Positions 26,401-35,990 of a DNA stretch of 64,000 nt are shown in pieces (position 1 is the stretch's first letter; every line of letters starts with the position of its first letter). Below the pieces are notes generated by a model. It did no database searches, was not told where the DNA came from, and saw only the letters and a program-made list of their open reading frames with translations. The stretch comes from Pseudonocardia alni (GTDB lineage Bacteria > Actinomycetota > Actinomycetes > Mycobacteriales > Pseudonocardiaceae): NCBI RefSeq assembly GCF_002813375.1, contig NZ_PHUJ01000002.1, positions 1-64,000 of the forward strand. The letters run 5' to 3'. The translations under genes were made by a program, and so were the position numbers.

Positions 26401-28704
26401 GTGACAGATCGTCACTCCACTGGAACGGGGCGCGAGCTCGGAACGATCGACGGGGACGACGCCACGGTCCGGCCGGTGGAGATCCACGTGTTCGCGATCG
26501 GAGGGATGACGTGTGCGGCGTGTGCTGGACGTGTCGAACGGAAGCTGAACAAAGTCCACGGCGTGGTGGCGACGGTCAATCTCGCCACCGAGCGTGCCCG
26601 GGTCGCCGTTCCGTCCGGCACCGATCCCCGCTCGCTCGCCAAGATCGTCGAACGTGCCGGCTACACCGCACGGCCATTGCCTTCCGCCCAGGACCTCACT
26701 GGTGGCAGCGCAGCGACCCGAACGCATGATCTCCGCCGCCGGCTCGCCGTCGCGGCGGTGCTCGCCATGCCACTGGCCGACCTGTCGCTCGCGCTCTCCC
26801 TGTTCCCCGAGCTCCGCTTCGCCGGTTGGGAGTGGGTCTTCCTCGGACTGGCGTTGCCGATGGTGCTCTGGTGCGGGTGGCCGTTTCACCGGGCTGCGTG
26901 GATCGCGGCCCGCCGCGGCGGGGCAACGATGGACACGCTGGTATCGGTCGGCACGCTCGCGGCAACCTGCTGGTCGCTGTGGATCATGCTTCGAGAGGGC
27001 GAGGCGGAGCCGGGCTTCGGCACCGGGTGGGCGGCCTTCACCCGGACCGACGACGCGCTCTACCTCGACGTCGCGGCAGTTGTGATCACGTTCCTGCTCG
27101 CGGGACGCTACTTCGAAGCACGTGCGAAGCGTTCGGCAGGGTCGGCGTTGAGCGCACTGCTCAGCTGGGGGGCGAAGGACGTCGAGGTCGTGCGCGACGG
27201 TGAGCCCGTCCGGGTTCCGGTGGGCGAGCTGCGGGTCGGCGAGCTGTTCACCGCGCGGCCCGGCGAGAAGATCGCAACAGACGGCCTCGTCGAGGAGGGC
27301 CGGTCCGCTGTGGACACCGGTGTGGTGACCGGCGAGTCGGTCCCGCGCGAGGTCGGGCCGGGTGACCGTGTCGTCGGTGGCACGATCAACACGGTCGGGC
27401 ACCTGCTGATCGTGGCGACCCGGGTCGGCGCCGCGACGCGGCTGGCACGGATGACCCGACTCGTCGAGGAGGCGCAGGAGGGCAAGTCCGCCACCCAGCG
27501 CCTCGCCGACCGGGTGTCAGCTGTGTTCGTGCCGTCGGTCCTAGTCCTCGCGATGGCGACGTTCGCAGGATGGTCGCTGCTCGGCCCGTCGACCGCGAGT
27601 GCGATGACGGCCACGCTCGCCGTGCTGGTCGTCGCCTGCCCCTGCGCGCTCGGACTGGCCACCCCGACCGCTCTACTCGTGGGCACCGGCCGGGGAGCGC
27701 AGCTCGGGGTGTTCCTGAAGGGGCCCGAGGCGCTGGAATCGACCAGGCGCATCGACACCGTCGTCATCGACAAGACCGGCACCCTCACCGAGGGAAAGGT
27801 CCACCTCGAGGCCGTACGACCGGCAGCCGGTGAGGATCCGAAGGACGTGCTGGCTCGAGCCGCAGCCGTCGAACGCGGTTCGGAACACCCGATCGCCGCT
27901 GCCGTGGTCGCGGCAGACACCTCGCTCGGCCGGCCGGCCCACGGCGTCGTCGCGATCGCCGGGCTTGGCGCCCGGGGGACTGTTGACGGAGTCGAGGTGC
28001 TGGTCGGCAGTCCGCGGATGCTGGCCGAGCACGGTCACGAGCTGACGGACGCACTGGCATCGGAGTGCCTCCGAGCGGAGGGGGCCGGTGGCACCGTAGT
28101 CGCCGTCGGGTGGGCCGGTCGGGTACGCGGGCTCTGCGTCGTCACCGACCGGATCCGGCCGAGCGCCGCGGGGGCCGTCGCCGCGCTACGCTCGCTCGGG
28201 ATCGAACCGGTCATGGTGACCGGCGACAATCCGCGGACGGCCGCTGCCGTGGCAGAGAGCGTCGGGATCGACCAGGTGATCGCCGAGGCGATGCCGGAGG
28301 ACAAGGTCCGCCACGTCCACCGTCTCCGAGCCGGCGACCGGTCGGTCGCGGTCGTCGGGGACGGAATCAACGACGCCGCGGCGCTTGCCGCGGCCGATCT
28401 GGGGATCGCGATCGGAAGCGGCACCGACGTCGCCATCGAGGCGGCCGACGTCGTCCTCGGCCGCGACGACCTGTCGGCAGTGGCGGATGCGATCGAACTC
28501 GCCCGCCGCACCCACCGCACCATCGTGCGCAACCTGCGATGGGCGTTCGGATACAACGTCGCCGCACTGCCCCTCGCCGTCGCCGGCCTGCTCAGCCCGC
28601 TGATCGCGGGACTGGCCATGGTCCTGTCCTCGGTCTTCGTCGTGTCGCAGAGCCTCAGCCTCCGCCGGTTCACGCCCAGGACATCACCTGGGACCAGGCC
28701 GTGA
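26401..28704 (+). CDS. copA: CopA-type Cu(I)-exporting P1B-ATPase
   Basis: A 767-residue ATPase. One N-terminal metal-binding domain has GMTCAAC (residues 35-41); then TGES, the membrane CPC motif ACPCALGLATPTA (about residue 411), DKTGTLTEG (about 456), SEHPIAAAVV and GDGINDAAAL. C-terminal spans carry GYNVAALP and MVLSSVFVVSQSLSLRRF; the usual Asn of the NSLRL motif is replaced by Gln. GTG 26401 lies 6 bases after ctaD. It exports Cu(I) or loads it into the oxidase. The stop overlaps the CopD-CtaG gene. Confidence 0.94.
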   Translation: MTDRHSTGTGRELGTIDGDDATVRPVEIHVFAIGGMTCAACAGRVERKLNKVHGVVATVNLATERARVAVPSGTDPRSLAKIVERAGYTARPLPSAQDLTGGSAATRTHDLRRRLAVAAVLAMPLADLSLALSLFPELRFAGWEWVFLGLALPMVLWCGWPFHRAAWIAARRGGATMDTLVSVGTLAATCWSLWIMLREGEAEPGFGTGWAAFTRTDDALYLDVAAVVITFLLAGRYFEARAKRSAGSALSALLSWGAKDVEVVRDGEPVRVPVGELRVGELFTARPGEKIATDGLVEEGRSAVDTGVVTGESVPREVGPGDRVVGGTINTVGHLLIVATRVGAATRLARMTRLVEEAQEGKSATQRLADRVSAVFVPSVLVLAMATFAGWSLLGPSTASAMTATLAVLVVACPCALGLATPTALLVGTGRGAQLGVFLKGPEALESTRRIDTVVIDKTGTLTEGKVHLEAVRPAAGEDPKDVLARAAAVERGSEHPIAAAVVAADTSLGRPAHGVVAIAGLGARGTVDGVEVLVGSPRMLAEHGHELTDALASECLRAEGAGGTVVAVGWAGRVRGLCVVTDRIRPSAAGAVAALRSLGIEPVMVTGDNPRTAAAVAESVGIDQVIAEAMPEDKVRHVHRLRAGDRSVAVVGDGINDAAALAAADLGIAIGSGTDVAIEAADVVLGRDDLSAVADAIELARRTHRTIVRNLRWAFGYNVAALPLAVAGLLSPLIAGLAMVLSSVFVVSQSLSLRRFTPRTSPGTRP

Positions 28705-30575
28705 CTCGGACCGGAACGATCGCCCTCGCGATGCGGCCCGGCTGGTCCTGGCTCGCCTGGTGGGTGCCCGTCGCCGTGCTCACAGGTCTTACGGTGGCCA
28801 CAGTGGCACCCGACATCGCGGTCCTATTCGGCTATCGCTCGCTGGGCGTGACGGCCTCAGTTGGTCAACCGTTGGCCCGCACACTGGCGATCGGCGCGGC
28901 GTCGGTGGCGGTGGCCGGCCTGCTCGCCGCCGTCGTCCACGCACCGGGCACTGCCCGAGGTGCCTTGAGCCCGACGGGATACGCCGCGCTGCAGGTGGTC
29001 CGTCCCGCGGGTCTGATCTTCGCTGCCTCCGCGATCGCCGTCGCCCTGCTCACGATCGCGGAGTCCATCGGGATCGGGCCCGGACGACTGCTGCAGAACC
29101 CACCGGCGCTCGTCCAGGCGCTGCTCACCATCGATGCAGCGGCAGGGTGGGTGATCGCAGCACTGATGGTCGGAACGGCCGGCCTGGCCGCCGGGACGGT
29201 GCTCACCTGGCGTGGTGCGACGGGAGTGTTCGTAGTCCTTCTCGCCGGTTTGATCGTGCCCCCGGCCACCGCGACGTCGAACTCTGAGCGTTCGCACGAC
29301 TGGTACGGAGACGCCGTCACCGTGCACACGGTCGCCGCCACACTCTGGATCGGGAGCACGCTGGCGATCTGGTGGCTCGGTCGTGGGGGCGAGGTCGGTG
29401 AGCACGCAATGCGACGTCACGATCGCCTTGCCATTGCCGGCGGAGTCGTCCTGGTGATGACGGGCGCCGTACCGTTCGCACTCGACGTCGGGGTCGACGG
29501 GCTGACCAGCGAATACGGCTTGCTTGTCGCGGCCAGTGCCGTGGCCCTGATCGCGGGGCTGGCCGTCGCCCGCGGCAGCAGGCGACGCGGCTCCGGGCGG
29601 CTTGGGCTCGTAATAGAGCTGATCACCCTCACCGCTGCGACAGCTGCGGGCGCAGCGATGACGCGACTGATCCCCCCAGGTGCAGAGATCCCCGAGCCAC
29701 TGGACGCAGACCGGCTCGTCTTCCTGCTCGGCTACGAATTGCCCGACCGGATGGGGTGGGCCGAGATCGCCGGTCTCTGGCGGGTAGACCTTCTCTTCGC
29801 CCCGGCCGCGGTCATCGGGGCCGTCGTCTACATGGCCGCGGTCAGCCGTCTGCGACGCCGCGGCGGCAGCTGGCCACGTCACCGAAGTCTTGCCTGGTCC
29901 GCCGGCTGCTTGACGGTCCTCGTCGCGACGTCGTCGGGAATCGGCGCCTTCTCCACCGCGGTGTTCGGAGTCCATCTCGTCGGCCACGCGCTGCTCGCCA
30001 CAGTCGCCCCGGTGCTCCTGGTCTGGGGGCATCCGCTGACGCTGCTCCGGTGCGGCTCGTACCCAGGAGCGAGCGACCGCATCGACGCGCTGCTCGAGAG
30101 CGGGCCGATGCGGGCGCTCCACAATCCTGCGGTCGCGTGGACGGCAGCAGCCGTGTCGCTATTCGGTGTGTACGCCACCGGACTGTTCGACGCGATAGTG
30201 CTAGAGCACTGGTCACATCCAGCCATGAATACCCTCGCTCTCGCGACCGGCACCCTGCTCTTTCGCGCAGTGCTCGGCGCCAGGGACCCCGAGCCGCCGG
30301 TGTTCGTCCGGCTGGGTCTTCTGTTCGCGGTGATGATGCTGCACTCGGCCTTCGCGATCTGGCTCCTCCTGCGCGCCGAGCCAGTGGCGGGTTCGTTCTA
30401 TGCCGCGGTGGCGATGCCGTTCATCCCGGACCTGCTCGCAGGACAACGCCACGGCGCCGTCCTGGCATGGCTCGTATCCGACCTCGCGGTCGTAGCCGCG
30501 GCATTGGTCGTCGTCCGTTCGTGGGGCCGGGAACCGGGTCCCGGCATCGACCCGACGGGAGTGACCACCCCATGA
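28701..30575 (+). CDS. CopD-CtaG fusion membrane protein
   Basis: About 624 residues with many membrane segments from GTG 28701, overlapping the copA stop (GTGA); the frame is open further upstream but there it is only antisense-like shadow of copA. The N-half resembles CopD (copper uptake/resistance; VHTVAATLWIGSTLAIWWL), and the C-half resembles CtaG (FGVHLVGHALLATVAPVLLVWGHPLTLL, LEHWSHPAMNTLAL) with clustered His. This bifunctional form is common in actinobacteria. It likely moves copper to or across the membrane for oxidase assembly. Confidence 0.88.
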   Translation: MTRTGTIALAMRPGWSWLAWWVPVAVLTGLTVATVAPDIAVLFGYRSLGVTASVGQPLARTLAIGAASVAVAGLLAAVVHAPGTARGALSPTGYAALQVVRPAGLIFAASAIAVALLTIAESIGIGPGRLLQNPPALVQALLTIDAAAGWVIAALMVGTAGLAAGTVLTWRGATGVFVVLLAGLIVPPATATSNSERSHDWYGDAVTVHTVAATLWIGSTLAIWWLGRGGEVGEHAMRRHDRLAIAGGVVLVMTGAVPFALDVGVDGLTSEYGLLVAASAVALIAGLAVARGSRRRGSGRLGLVIELITLTAATAAGAAMTRLIPPGAEIPEPLDADRLVFLLGYELPDRMGWAEIAGLWRVDLLFAPAAVIGAVVYMAAVSRLRRRGGSWPRHRSLAWSAGCLTVLVATSSGIGAFSTAVFGVHLVGHALLATVAPVLLVWGHPLTLLRCGSYPGASDRIDALLESGPMRALHNPAVAWTAAAVSLFGVYATGLFDAIVLEHWSHPAMNTLALATGTLLFRAVLGARDPEPPVFVRLGLLFAVMMLHSAFAIWLLLRAEPVAGSFYAAVAMPFIPDLLAGQRHGAVLAWLVSDLAVVAAALVVVRSWGREPGPGIDPTGVTTP

Positions 30576-31543
30576 TCCACACCGTTCCCGCAGGATTACC
30601 ACCTCAGGATCCGCCACCATTGACAGTCGAGACGATGCTGTTCAGCTGGACGTTCGACAGCGTCGTCCTCGTGCCTCTGGCACTGACCGGGGTACTCTAC
30701 CTCTGGGGAGTGCGGCATCTTCTCCGCCGCGGTGATGCATGGGCGCCTCGACGTACCGCGTTCTTCCTGCTCGGCGTCGGGCTTACGGTGGTCGGCACGG
30801 CGTCGTTCCTCGGTGTCTACGACCGCGCGCTGTTCTCCGTACCCGCGATCCAGCACATGGTGCTGCAGATGATCGCACCGGTGGGGCTGGTGCTCGGCGC
30901 TCCGATCAGCCTAGCGCTGCGGGCGTTGCCTGCTACGGGGCGCCGAGTCGTCCTGGCAACCCTGCACAGCCACTGGAGCCGGCTGGTCTCCCACCCCGCA
31001 GCGGCTTTCGGGATCTTCGCCGTCACACAGTTTGCCTTCTACTACACGCCGCTCTACGAGCTCTCTTTGACGAACATGTGGGTGCACGACGTGATGCACC
31101 TGCACTTCGTAGCTGTCGGTTTCCTCTTCTACTGGGCCCTGCTCGGGATCGATCCGACACCGCATCGCGTCCGCTTCAGCCTGAAAATGATCCTGGTCGT
31201 CGGGATGGGGCCCCTGCACATCCTTCTCGGCGTCCCGATCATGATGACCAGCACGTTGTTCGCCGCGGACTACTACGAAGCACTGGGCCGAGACTGGGGA
31301 CTGTCGTTGCTCGACGACCAGCACCTGGGCGGCGCGATCCTCTGGGGCTTCGGGGACATCGCGGCGATCGGGCTCATCGGAGCATTCGTCCGCCAGTGGT
31401 TCGCCTCGGACGAACGCGCAGCGCGTCGGACGGATCGTCAGCTCGACCGCCTTTACGGCGACGGTCCGACCATCCAGCCGTGGTGGCTGTCCAGGGAGGA
31501 GGACACCCCAGACGTTCTCGGCCCGCAGCGAGACGGCACGTGA
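30572..31543 (+). CDS. CtaG-family cytochrome oxidase assembly protein
   Basis: A 323-residue membrane protein with about seven spans of the CtaG (caa3_CtaG) family. Conserved sites include IQHMVLQMIAPVGLVLGAPI, MWVHDVMHLHFVAVGFLFYWALLG and MGPLHILLGVPIMM with conserved His and Met residues. It overlaps the CopD-CtaG fusion by 4 bases, giving two CtaG domains in one operon. The role is copper delivery to heme-copper oxidase (family knowledge). Confidence 0.9.
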   Translation: MIHTVPAGLPPQDPPPLTVETMLFSWTFDSVVLVPLALTGVLYLWGVRHLLRRGDAWAPRRTAFFLLGVGLTVVGTASFLGVYDRALFSVPAIQHMVLQMIAPVGLVLGAPISLALRALPATGRRVVLATLHSHWSRLVSHPAAAFGIFAVTQFAFYYTPLYELSLTNMWVHDVMHLHFVAVGFLFYWALLGIDPTPHRVRFSLKMILVVGMGPLHILLGVPIMMTSTLFAADYYEALGRDWGLSLLDDQHLGGAILWGFGDIAAIGLIGAFVRQWFASDERAARRTDRQLDRLYGDGPTIQPWWLSREEDTPDVLGPQRDGT

Positions 31544-31548
31544 GGCGG

Positions 31549-32397
31549 TCAGTCGAACGAGATGTGAACGTGGTCCATGTGGTTCGCGGTGACGCCGCCC
31601 CGGTCCTCCTGCATCTCCCAGCCGCTGCCTGTGTCGATGCGCTGGCGGTAGATCACGTAACTGATGCCAAGTTCGTCCATGTTCTGACGGGCGTACTCGG
31701 CGAGCTTCTCACCGGTCGCACGATCGGCCATGAAGTCGAGTGCCTTGCCCTTGGGGTGGTCGGAGGCATTAGCGCGGCCCGCGACCCCGTAGACGGTGTC
31801 GACGCCGAACATGCAGCGGAGCCTCTCGCCCGCCGTGGCCGTGCCAGTCGCCACGGCGCCGAACCCCTCGGTGCCCGCAGCACAGATGCCCGGTCCGCCA
31901 CCCGCGTCGCCGGAGCCGCTATCCGGTGGGCTCTCCCGCTCCGCATCCCGGCGGATCTGCTCCGCCTCGTCGACCGCGGTGGTCGCCGCGCGAGTGATCG
32001 CGTCGATGTCCAGAGGGGTGGGCAGGTCGGCGAGCGCCCGCGTCACCCCGTCCGACGGAGCCGGTGCGACGGGCAGCGTCGGCACTGGTGGAGACGCCGT
32101 CTCGGTGACCGGGGCGGTGAAGGCCTGCAGGGCGAGGTCCTCGATGTGGACCGTGCCGTCCCCCAGCGATACGTGACCCGCCACGAGTCCACCGCCAGCC
32201 ACCGCCGAGGTCAGGATCCCGACCGCGCTGCTGCCACGGTGTCGGACCGGGCCCAGTCCTTGCGATGCAGGAGCGTCTCGTGTTACACGCGAGCGGGCCG
32301 GAACGGGTCGGCTCGGGGAATGCCGACCGGGTCCCACGCTGGCGCGATGGTGCCTCGGCACAGTGGATCGCCCTTCGTCGAGCGGAATCGGCGGCAT
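31549..32397 (-). CDS. Secreted protein with M15-like (ARB_07466-type) C-terminal domain
   Basis: Up to 282 residues, convergent with ctaG. There is an N-terminal basic region, a hydrophobic stretch (SAVGILTSAVAGGGLVAGHVS), a helical linker (AITRAATTAVDEAEQIRRDAERE) and a C-terminal domain whose histidines and aspartate fall in NASDHPKGKALDFMA and HMDHVHISFD, the zinc-peptidase-like pattern of D,D-carboxypeptidase relatives. It probably binds or cleaves peptidoglycan stem peptides. The start is uncertain: ATG 32397 or GTG 32361. Confidence 0.8.
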   Translation of the reverse strand: MPPIPLDEGRSTVPRHHRASVGPGRHSPSRPVPARSRVTRDAPASQGLGPVRHRGSSAVGILTSAVAGGGLVAGHVSLGDGTVHIEDLALQAFTAPVTETASPPVPTLPVAPAPSDGVTRALADLPTPLDIDAITRAATTAVDEAEQIRRDAERESPPDSGSGDAGGGPGICAAGTEGFGAVATGTATAGERLRCMFGVDTVYGVAGRANASDHPKGKALDFMADRATGEKLAEYARQNMDELGISYVIYRQRIDTGSGWEMQEDRGGVTANHMDHVHISFD

Positions 32398-32601
32398 CCG
32401 AAAGCAGGGGAGCAGGACACCACGACCTCGGGTAGGTCGTTACCGTTCCGAGATCGACGGTACCGGTCGGACTGCACTCTTCCGACGTATCGGGCGCTCG
32501 GCCGCGACGATCGGTCGCGTCGAAGCTGTGAGCGGATCATGCTGGGGGAGCGGCGGCGGGCCGGTGTCGTGGCGTGCACTATGCGTGCGTGATCCGCTAG
32601 C

Positions 32602-32617
32602 ATGCAAACATTCGCAT
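32602..32617. promoter_or_regulatory. Possible metal-sensor operator upstream of CDF gene
   Basis: ATGC-N8-GCAT dyad in an unusually AT-rich stretch (about 32600-32624) just before the CDF gene. ArsR-family metal sensors often use such AT-rich dyads. Tentative. Confidence 0.25.
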
Positions 32618-32634
32618 ACATTGATGGGAGATCG

Positions 32635-33558
32635 ATGGGACACGGCCATGGGCACGGGGTTGGCGGATCGGCGACTGCTGGCAGTGCCTACACCAGGCGC
32701 CTGACCGCGGCGCTCCTGCTGACAGGCGGCTACATGGTCGTCCAGATCGTCGTCGGCCTGGGCTCGGGGTCACTTGCGCTCCTCTCCGATGCCGCGCACA
32801 TGGGTACGGATGTGCTCGGTCTGGGTCTCGCGCTGGTAGCCGTCGTCCTGGCGAACCGCCCCGGTGCCACGCAGCGCACCTTCGGCAACTATCGACTGGA
32901 AGTGCTCGCAGCCGTCATCAACGGGTTGCTGCTCTTCGCGGCGGCCGCCTACGTGTTCGTGGAGGCAGTGCGCCGGCTCGCCAATCCTGCTGAGGTCGCG
33001 GGCCTACCGGTGCTCGTGACCGCGGTGTTCGGGCTCGTGGTCAACGTGATCAGCCTGCGCCTGCTCGCCGCGGGTGCACGGGAGAGCCTCAACGTGAAGG
33101 GGGCCTACCTCGAGGTCATGGCGGACATGATCGGGTCGATCGGGGTCATCGTGGCGGCGGCGATCGTCTGGTCGACAGGGTGGATGTACGCGGACACCAT
33201 CGTTGCGGCGGCGATCGGACTGTTCATCCTGCCCCGCACCTACGTCCTGATGCGCCACGCCCTCAGGATCCTGATGGAGGTCGCACCTCCCGAGATCGAC
33301 GTCGCCGAGGTCGAGCGGCGGCTACGTGCGATCTGCGGCGTAACCGAGGTGCACGACCTCCACATCTGGACGATCACCTCGGGCGTGGAGGCTGCAAGCG
33401 TGCACGTCCTCGTCCGCTCGGACGACCGGATCCATCCAGTGCTGGACCAGGCGCGCGAGGTACTGACCGAAGCGGGAGTCACCCGGTCCGCCGTGCAGGT
33501 GGAACCGGTCGATCACGTCGATCAGCAGAACATGACCGCAAAGGCCAGGGAGCCATGA
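32635..33558 (+). CDS. Cation diffusion facilitator (Zn/Cd/Co efflux)
   Basis: About 307 residues with a His-rich N-terminus (MGHGHGHG), six membrane segments and a C-terminal cytoplasmic domain. Metal-site residues are in LLSDAAHMGTDVLG and YLEVMADMIGS (the HxxxD and DxxxD pattern of CDF), and the C-domain reads VTEVHDLHIWTITSG. ATG 32635 is preferred (GGGAG 4 bases upstream). It exchanges divalent metal for protons. The stop overlaps lnt by 4 bases. Confidence 0.92.
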   Translation: MGHGHGHGVGGSATAGSAYTRRLTAALLLTGGYMVVQIVVGLGSGSLALLSDAAHMGTDVLGLGLALVAVVLANRPGATQRTFGNYRLEVLAAVINGLLLFAAAAYVFVEAVRRLANPAEVAGLPVLVTAVFGLVVNVISLRLLAAGARESLNVKGAYLEVMADMIGSIGVIVAAAIVWSTGWMYADTIVAAAIGLFILPRTYVLMRHALRILMEVAPPEIDVAEVERRLRAICGVTEVHDLHIWTITSGVEAASVHVLVRSDDRIHPVLDQAREVLTEAGVTRSAVQVEPVDHVDQQNMTAKAREP

Positions 33559-35123
33559 CGGCCGCCACGCCCGACCGGTCCGTGGCACGCCGTCGTCGGC
33601 AGGCGTCGGCGGGTTCGTTGGGCTCGGCCCTCGCTGCGGTCGGCGGTGGGCTGGTCCTGTACTCGACGTTCGCTCCCCGCGACTGGTGGTGGCTGGCGCC
33701 CGTCGCGTTCCTGGCGATCGGCTTCGCCTGGCGTGGCGGGGGAGCGCGATGCGGCGCTGTATCGGGGATGCTGGCCGGGCTCGCGTTCTTCGTGCCGCTA
33801 TTGTCCTGGATCGGCGAGTTCGTCGGTCCGATGCCGTGGCTCGTTCTGGCTACATTCCAAGCGTTGTTCCTTGCAGCGACCGGCGGTGCGGTCGGAGCGT
33901 TGCCGGATCGCTGGTGGTGGCCGCTCGCCGGAGCTGCGGTCTGGACAGCAGGTGAGGCTGCTCGCAGCAGGATCCCGTTCGGCGGATTTCCGTGGGGTCG
34001 CGTCGGATTCGGTCAGGCCGAGGGGATCTTCACCCCGGTAGCCACGCTCGCCGGTGTACCGGGGCTGGGATTCGTCGTCGTCCTGTCCGGATTCGCGCTG
34101 CTCGAGCTGATTCGGTCGACGGTTCACTACGCCGGCCCGATGCCCGTCGCCCTCTGCGTGGTGTTCGTGCCGATCATCGTCGTGATCGCATCTCCACTCG
34201 CCACCGCGCACGCCCGTCCCGACAGCCAGATAGTGGTCGCTGCGGTGCAGGGCAACGTGCCCCGATCAGGGCTCGACTTCAACTCCCAGCGCCGAGCCGT
34301 GCTCGACAACTACGTCCGTCGCACAGAGCAGCTTGCTGCAGATGTCACCGTCGGCAGGGAGGAACGGCCGGAGGTCGTCCTGTGGCCAGAGAACTCGGCG
34401 GACATCGATCCGCTGCGCAATCCCGATGCCCGGGCCGCAGTCGATCGCGCAGCCCGGGCGATCCAGGCTCCGATACTCGTCGGTGCCGTCCTCACCCCGC
34501 CGGAGGCTGAGCCGACGAACACGATGATCGTGTGGGAACCGGACAGCGGTCCGGGGGCTGTGCACGACAAGCGAAGGCTGCAACCGTTCGGTGAGTACGT
34601 GCCTTTCAAGGAGTTCTTCCGCACCTTCAGCCCTCTGTTCGGCCGGTCGAGCGACTTCGCCGCGGGTGACGGCAGCGGCGTGGTCGCCACCGCGGGCACG
34701 GTGATCGGCGCGGCCACCTGTTATGGGGTGATCTTCGACGATCTCGTCCGGGACAGCGTTCTGGCCGGAGCCCAGATGCTGGCGGTTCCCAGCAACAACG
34801 CCACCTTCGGGCGGACGGAGATGACCTATCAGCAGCTCGCCGTCGACCGCGTACGTGCGGTCGAGTTCGGGCGAGCAACCGTCGTGCCGACGACGAGCGG
34901 GGTCGGTGCGGTCATCCTCCCGGACGGCACGGTCCTCGCCCAGTCGGGGCTGTTCGATCCGGCTGCTTTGGTGGAATCGATCCCGCTGCGCAGCGACATC
35001 ACTCCGGCGGCCCGTGTTGGGCCGGCGGTCGAGGGAGCCATCACCGGGGCCGCCGCCCTCGTCGTCCTCGGGTGTGTCCGCGCCCGCGTCGCCCCTAGGT
35101 GTGGTGACCCACCACGTTGTTGA
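33555..35123 (+). CDS. lnt: Apolipoprotein N-acyltransferase
   Basis: A 522-residue protein with about six N-terminal spans and a nitrilase domain that adds the third acyl chain to lipoproteins. The catalytic triad is visible: Glu in VVLWPENSADI, Lys in VHDKRRLQPFGEYVP and Cys in GAATCYGVIF. The residue after Cys-Tyr is Gly where E. coli Lnt has Glu389, so activity may be altered. The last 20 residues (RARVAPRCGDPPRC) look unlike the family and probably come from the IS481 insertion that follows. Confidence 0.88.
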   Translation: MTAATPDRSVARRRRQASAGSLGSALAAVGGGLVLYSTFAPRDWWWLAPVAFLAIGFAWRGGGARCGAVSGMLAGLAFFVPLLSWIGEFVGPMPWLVLATFQALFLAATGGAVGALPDRWWWPLAGAAVWTAGEAARSRIPFGGFPWGRVGFGQAEGIFTPVATLAGVPGLGFVVVLSGFALLELIRSTVHYAGPMPVALCVVFVPIIVVIASPLATAHARPDSQIVVAAVQGNVPRSGLDFNSQRRAVLDNYVRRTEQLAADVTVGREERPEVVLWPENSADIDPLRNPDARAAVDRAARAIQAPILVGAVLTPPEAEPTNTMIVWEPDSGPGAVHDKRRLQPFGEYVPFKEFFRTFSPLFGRSSDFAAGDGSGVVATAGTVIGAATCYGVIFDDLVRDSVLAGAQMLAVPSNNATFGRTEMTYQQLAVDRVRAVEFGRATVVPTTSGVGAVILPDGTVLAQSGLFDPAALVESIPLRSDITPAARVGPAVEGAITGAAALVVLGCVRARVAPRCGDPPRC

Positions 35124-35130
35124 CCGGGTT

Positions 35131-35591
35131 TAGCCGGCTAGTCGGGCGATGGGTGGATAACCGCCGATGGCGGAGTGGGCTCGTCGAGTGTTGTAGGCAT
35201 GGACCCAGTCGTCGAGTGCGGCGAGCCGATCGGTGTCGGACAACCAGGGGCGGGCTTAGGCGAACTCATCGAGCAGGGTCCGGTTGAACCGTTCTACTTT
35301 CCCGTTCGTCCAGGGGTAGTGCGGGCGGGTGAACCGACGGCTGATCCCGAGCTCGGCGCAGGCCTGGGTCCAGCCGCGGCCGGCCCGGTAGACACGGGCG
35401 TTGTTGGTCAGGACCCCGCGCGCGGGGCACGCCGTGATCGGCGAACCAGGCGGTGGCGCGGCGCAGGAACCCGGCACTGGTCGGGTCACGCTCGTCGGGC
35501 AGGGCCTCGACGTAGGCCAGTCGGGAGTGGTCGTCGACGGCGACGTGGAGGAAATCGTAGCCCAGCGCCTGGCCGTGGACCATGCGGCCGC
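35131..35591 (-). pseudogene. IS481-family transposase remnant
   Basis: The C-terminal part of an IS481 transposase: DDHSRLAYVEALPDERDP, then a frame change near 35440, GVLTNNARVYRAGRGW, FTRPHYPWTNGKVERFNRTLLDEFA, then an in-frame TAA (a Tyr codon in the family) and YNTRRAHSAIGGYPPIARLAG to the stop at 35131. It has a frameshift, a nonsense codon and a lost 5' part, cut by the IS3 element at 35592. Its terminal repeat probably lies near 35100-35130, at the end of lnt. Confidence 0.85.
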
Positions 35592-35645
35592 TGAGCCGCC
35601 CTGGGTGCTGTAGAGACTCTTGACCTTGGAAACGAGGATGGAGTC

Positions 35646-35990
35646 ATGCCGTCAGAACGCACTGCGGGCAAGCCGACGACGCGGCGGTACTCGCAGGAGG
35701 AGAAGGCCGCGGCGGTGCGGATGGTCCGCACCCTGCGCACCGAGCTGGGACACGATCACGGTGTGGTGAAGCGGGTGGCCGATCAGCTCGGTTACGGCGC
35801 GGAGTCGGTGCGGTTGTGGGTGCGCCAAGCCGACGTCGACGACGGCCACCAGCCCGGTGTCACCACCGACGAGGCAGCCCGGGTACGCGAGCTCGAGCAA
35901 GAGGTCCGCGAACTGCGCCGGGCCAATGAGGTGCTCAAGCGGGCTGCGAGTTTCTTCGGGGCGGAGCTCGACCGCCAGTACCGCAGGTAG
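35646..35990 (+). CDS. IS3-family OrfA (copy 2)
   Basis: A 114-residue HTH and coiled-coil subunit, the same as the product of 9369-9713. Its TAG stop shares a base with the OrfB GTG start, so the functional OrfAB fusion needs a -1 frameshift. Confidence 0.92.
   Translation: MPSERTAGKPTTRRYSQEEKAAAVRMVRTLRTELGHDHGVVKRVADQLGYGAESVRLWVRQADVDDGHQPGVTTDEAARVRELEQEVRELRRANEVLKRAASFFGAELDRQYRR

Noticed and set aside
28065..28700. Upstream extension of the CopD-CtaG frame to 28065
   Set aside because: This part lies inside copA in another frame and encodes Arg/Gly/Pro-rich noise; the GTG at 28701, overlapping the copA stop, is the natural start.
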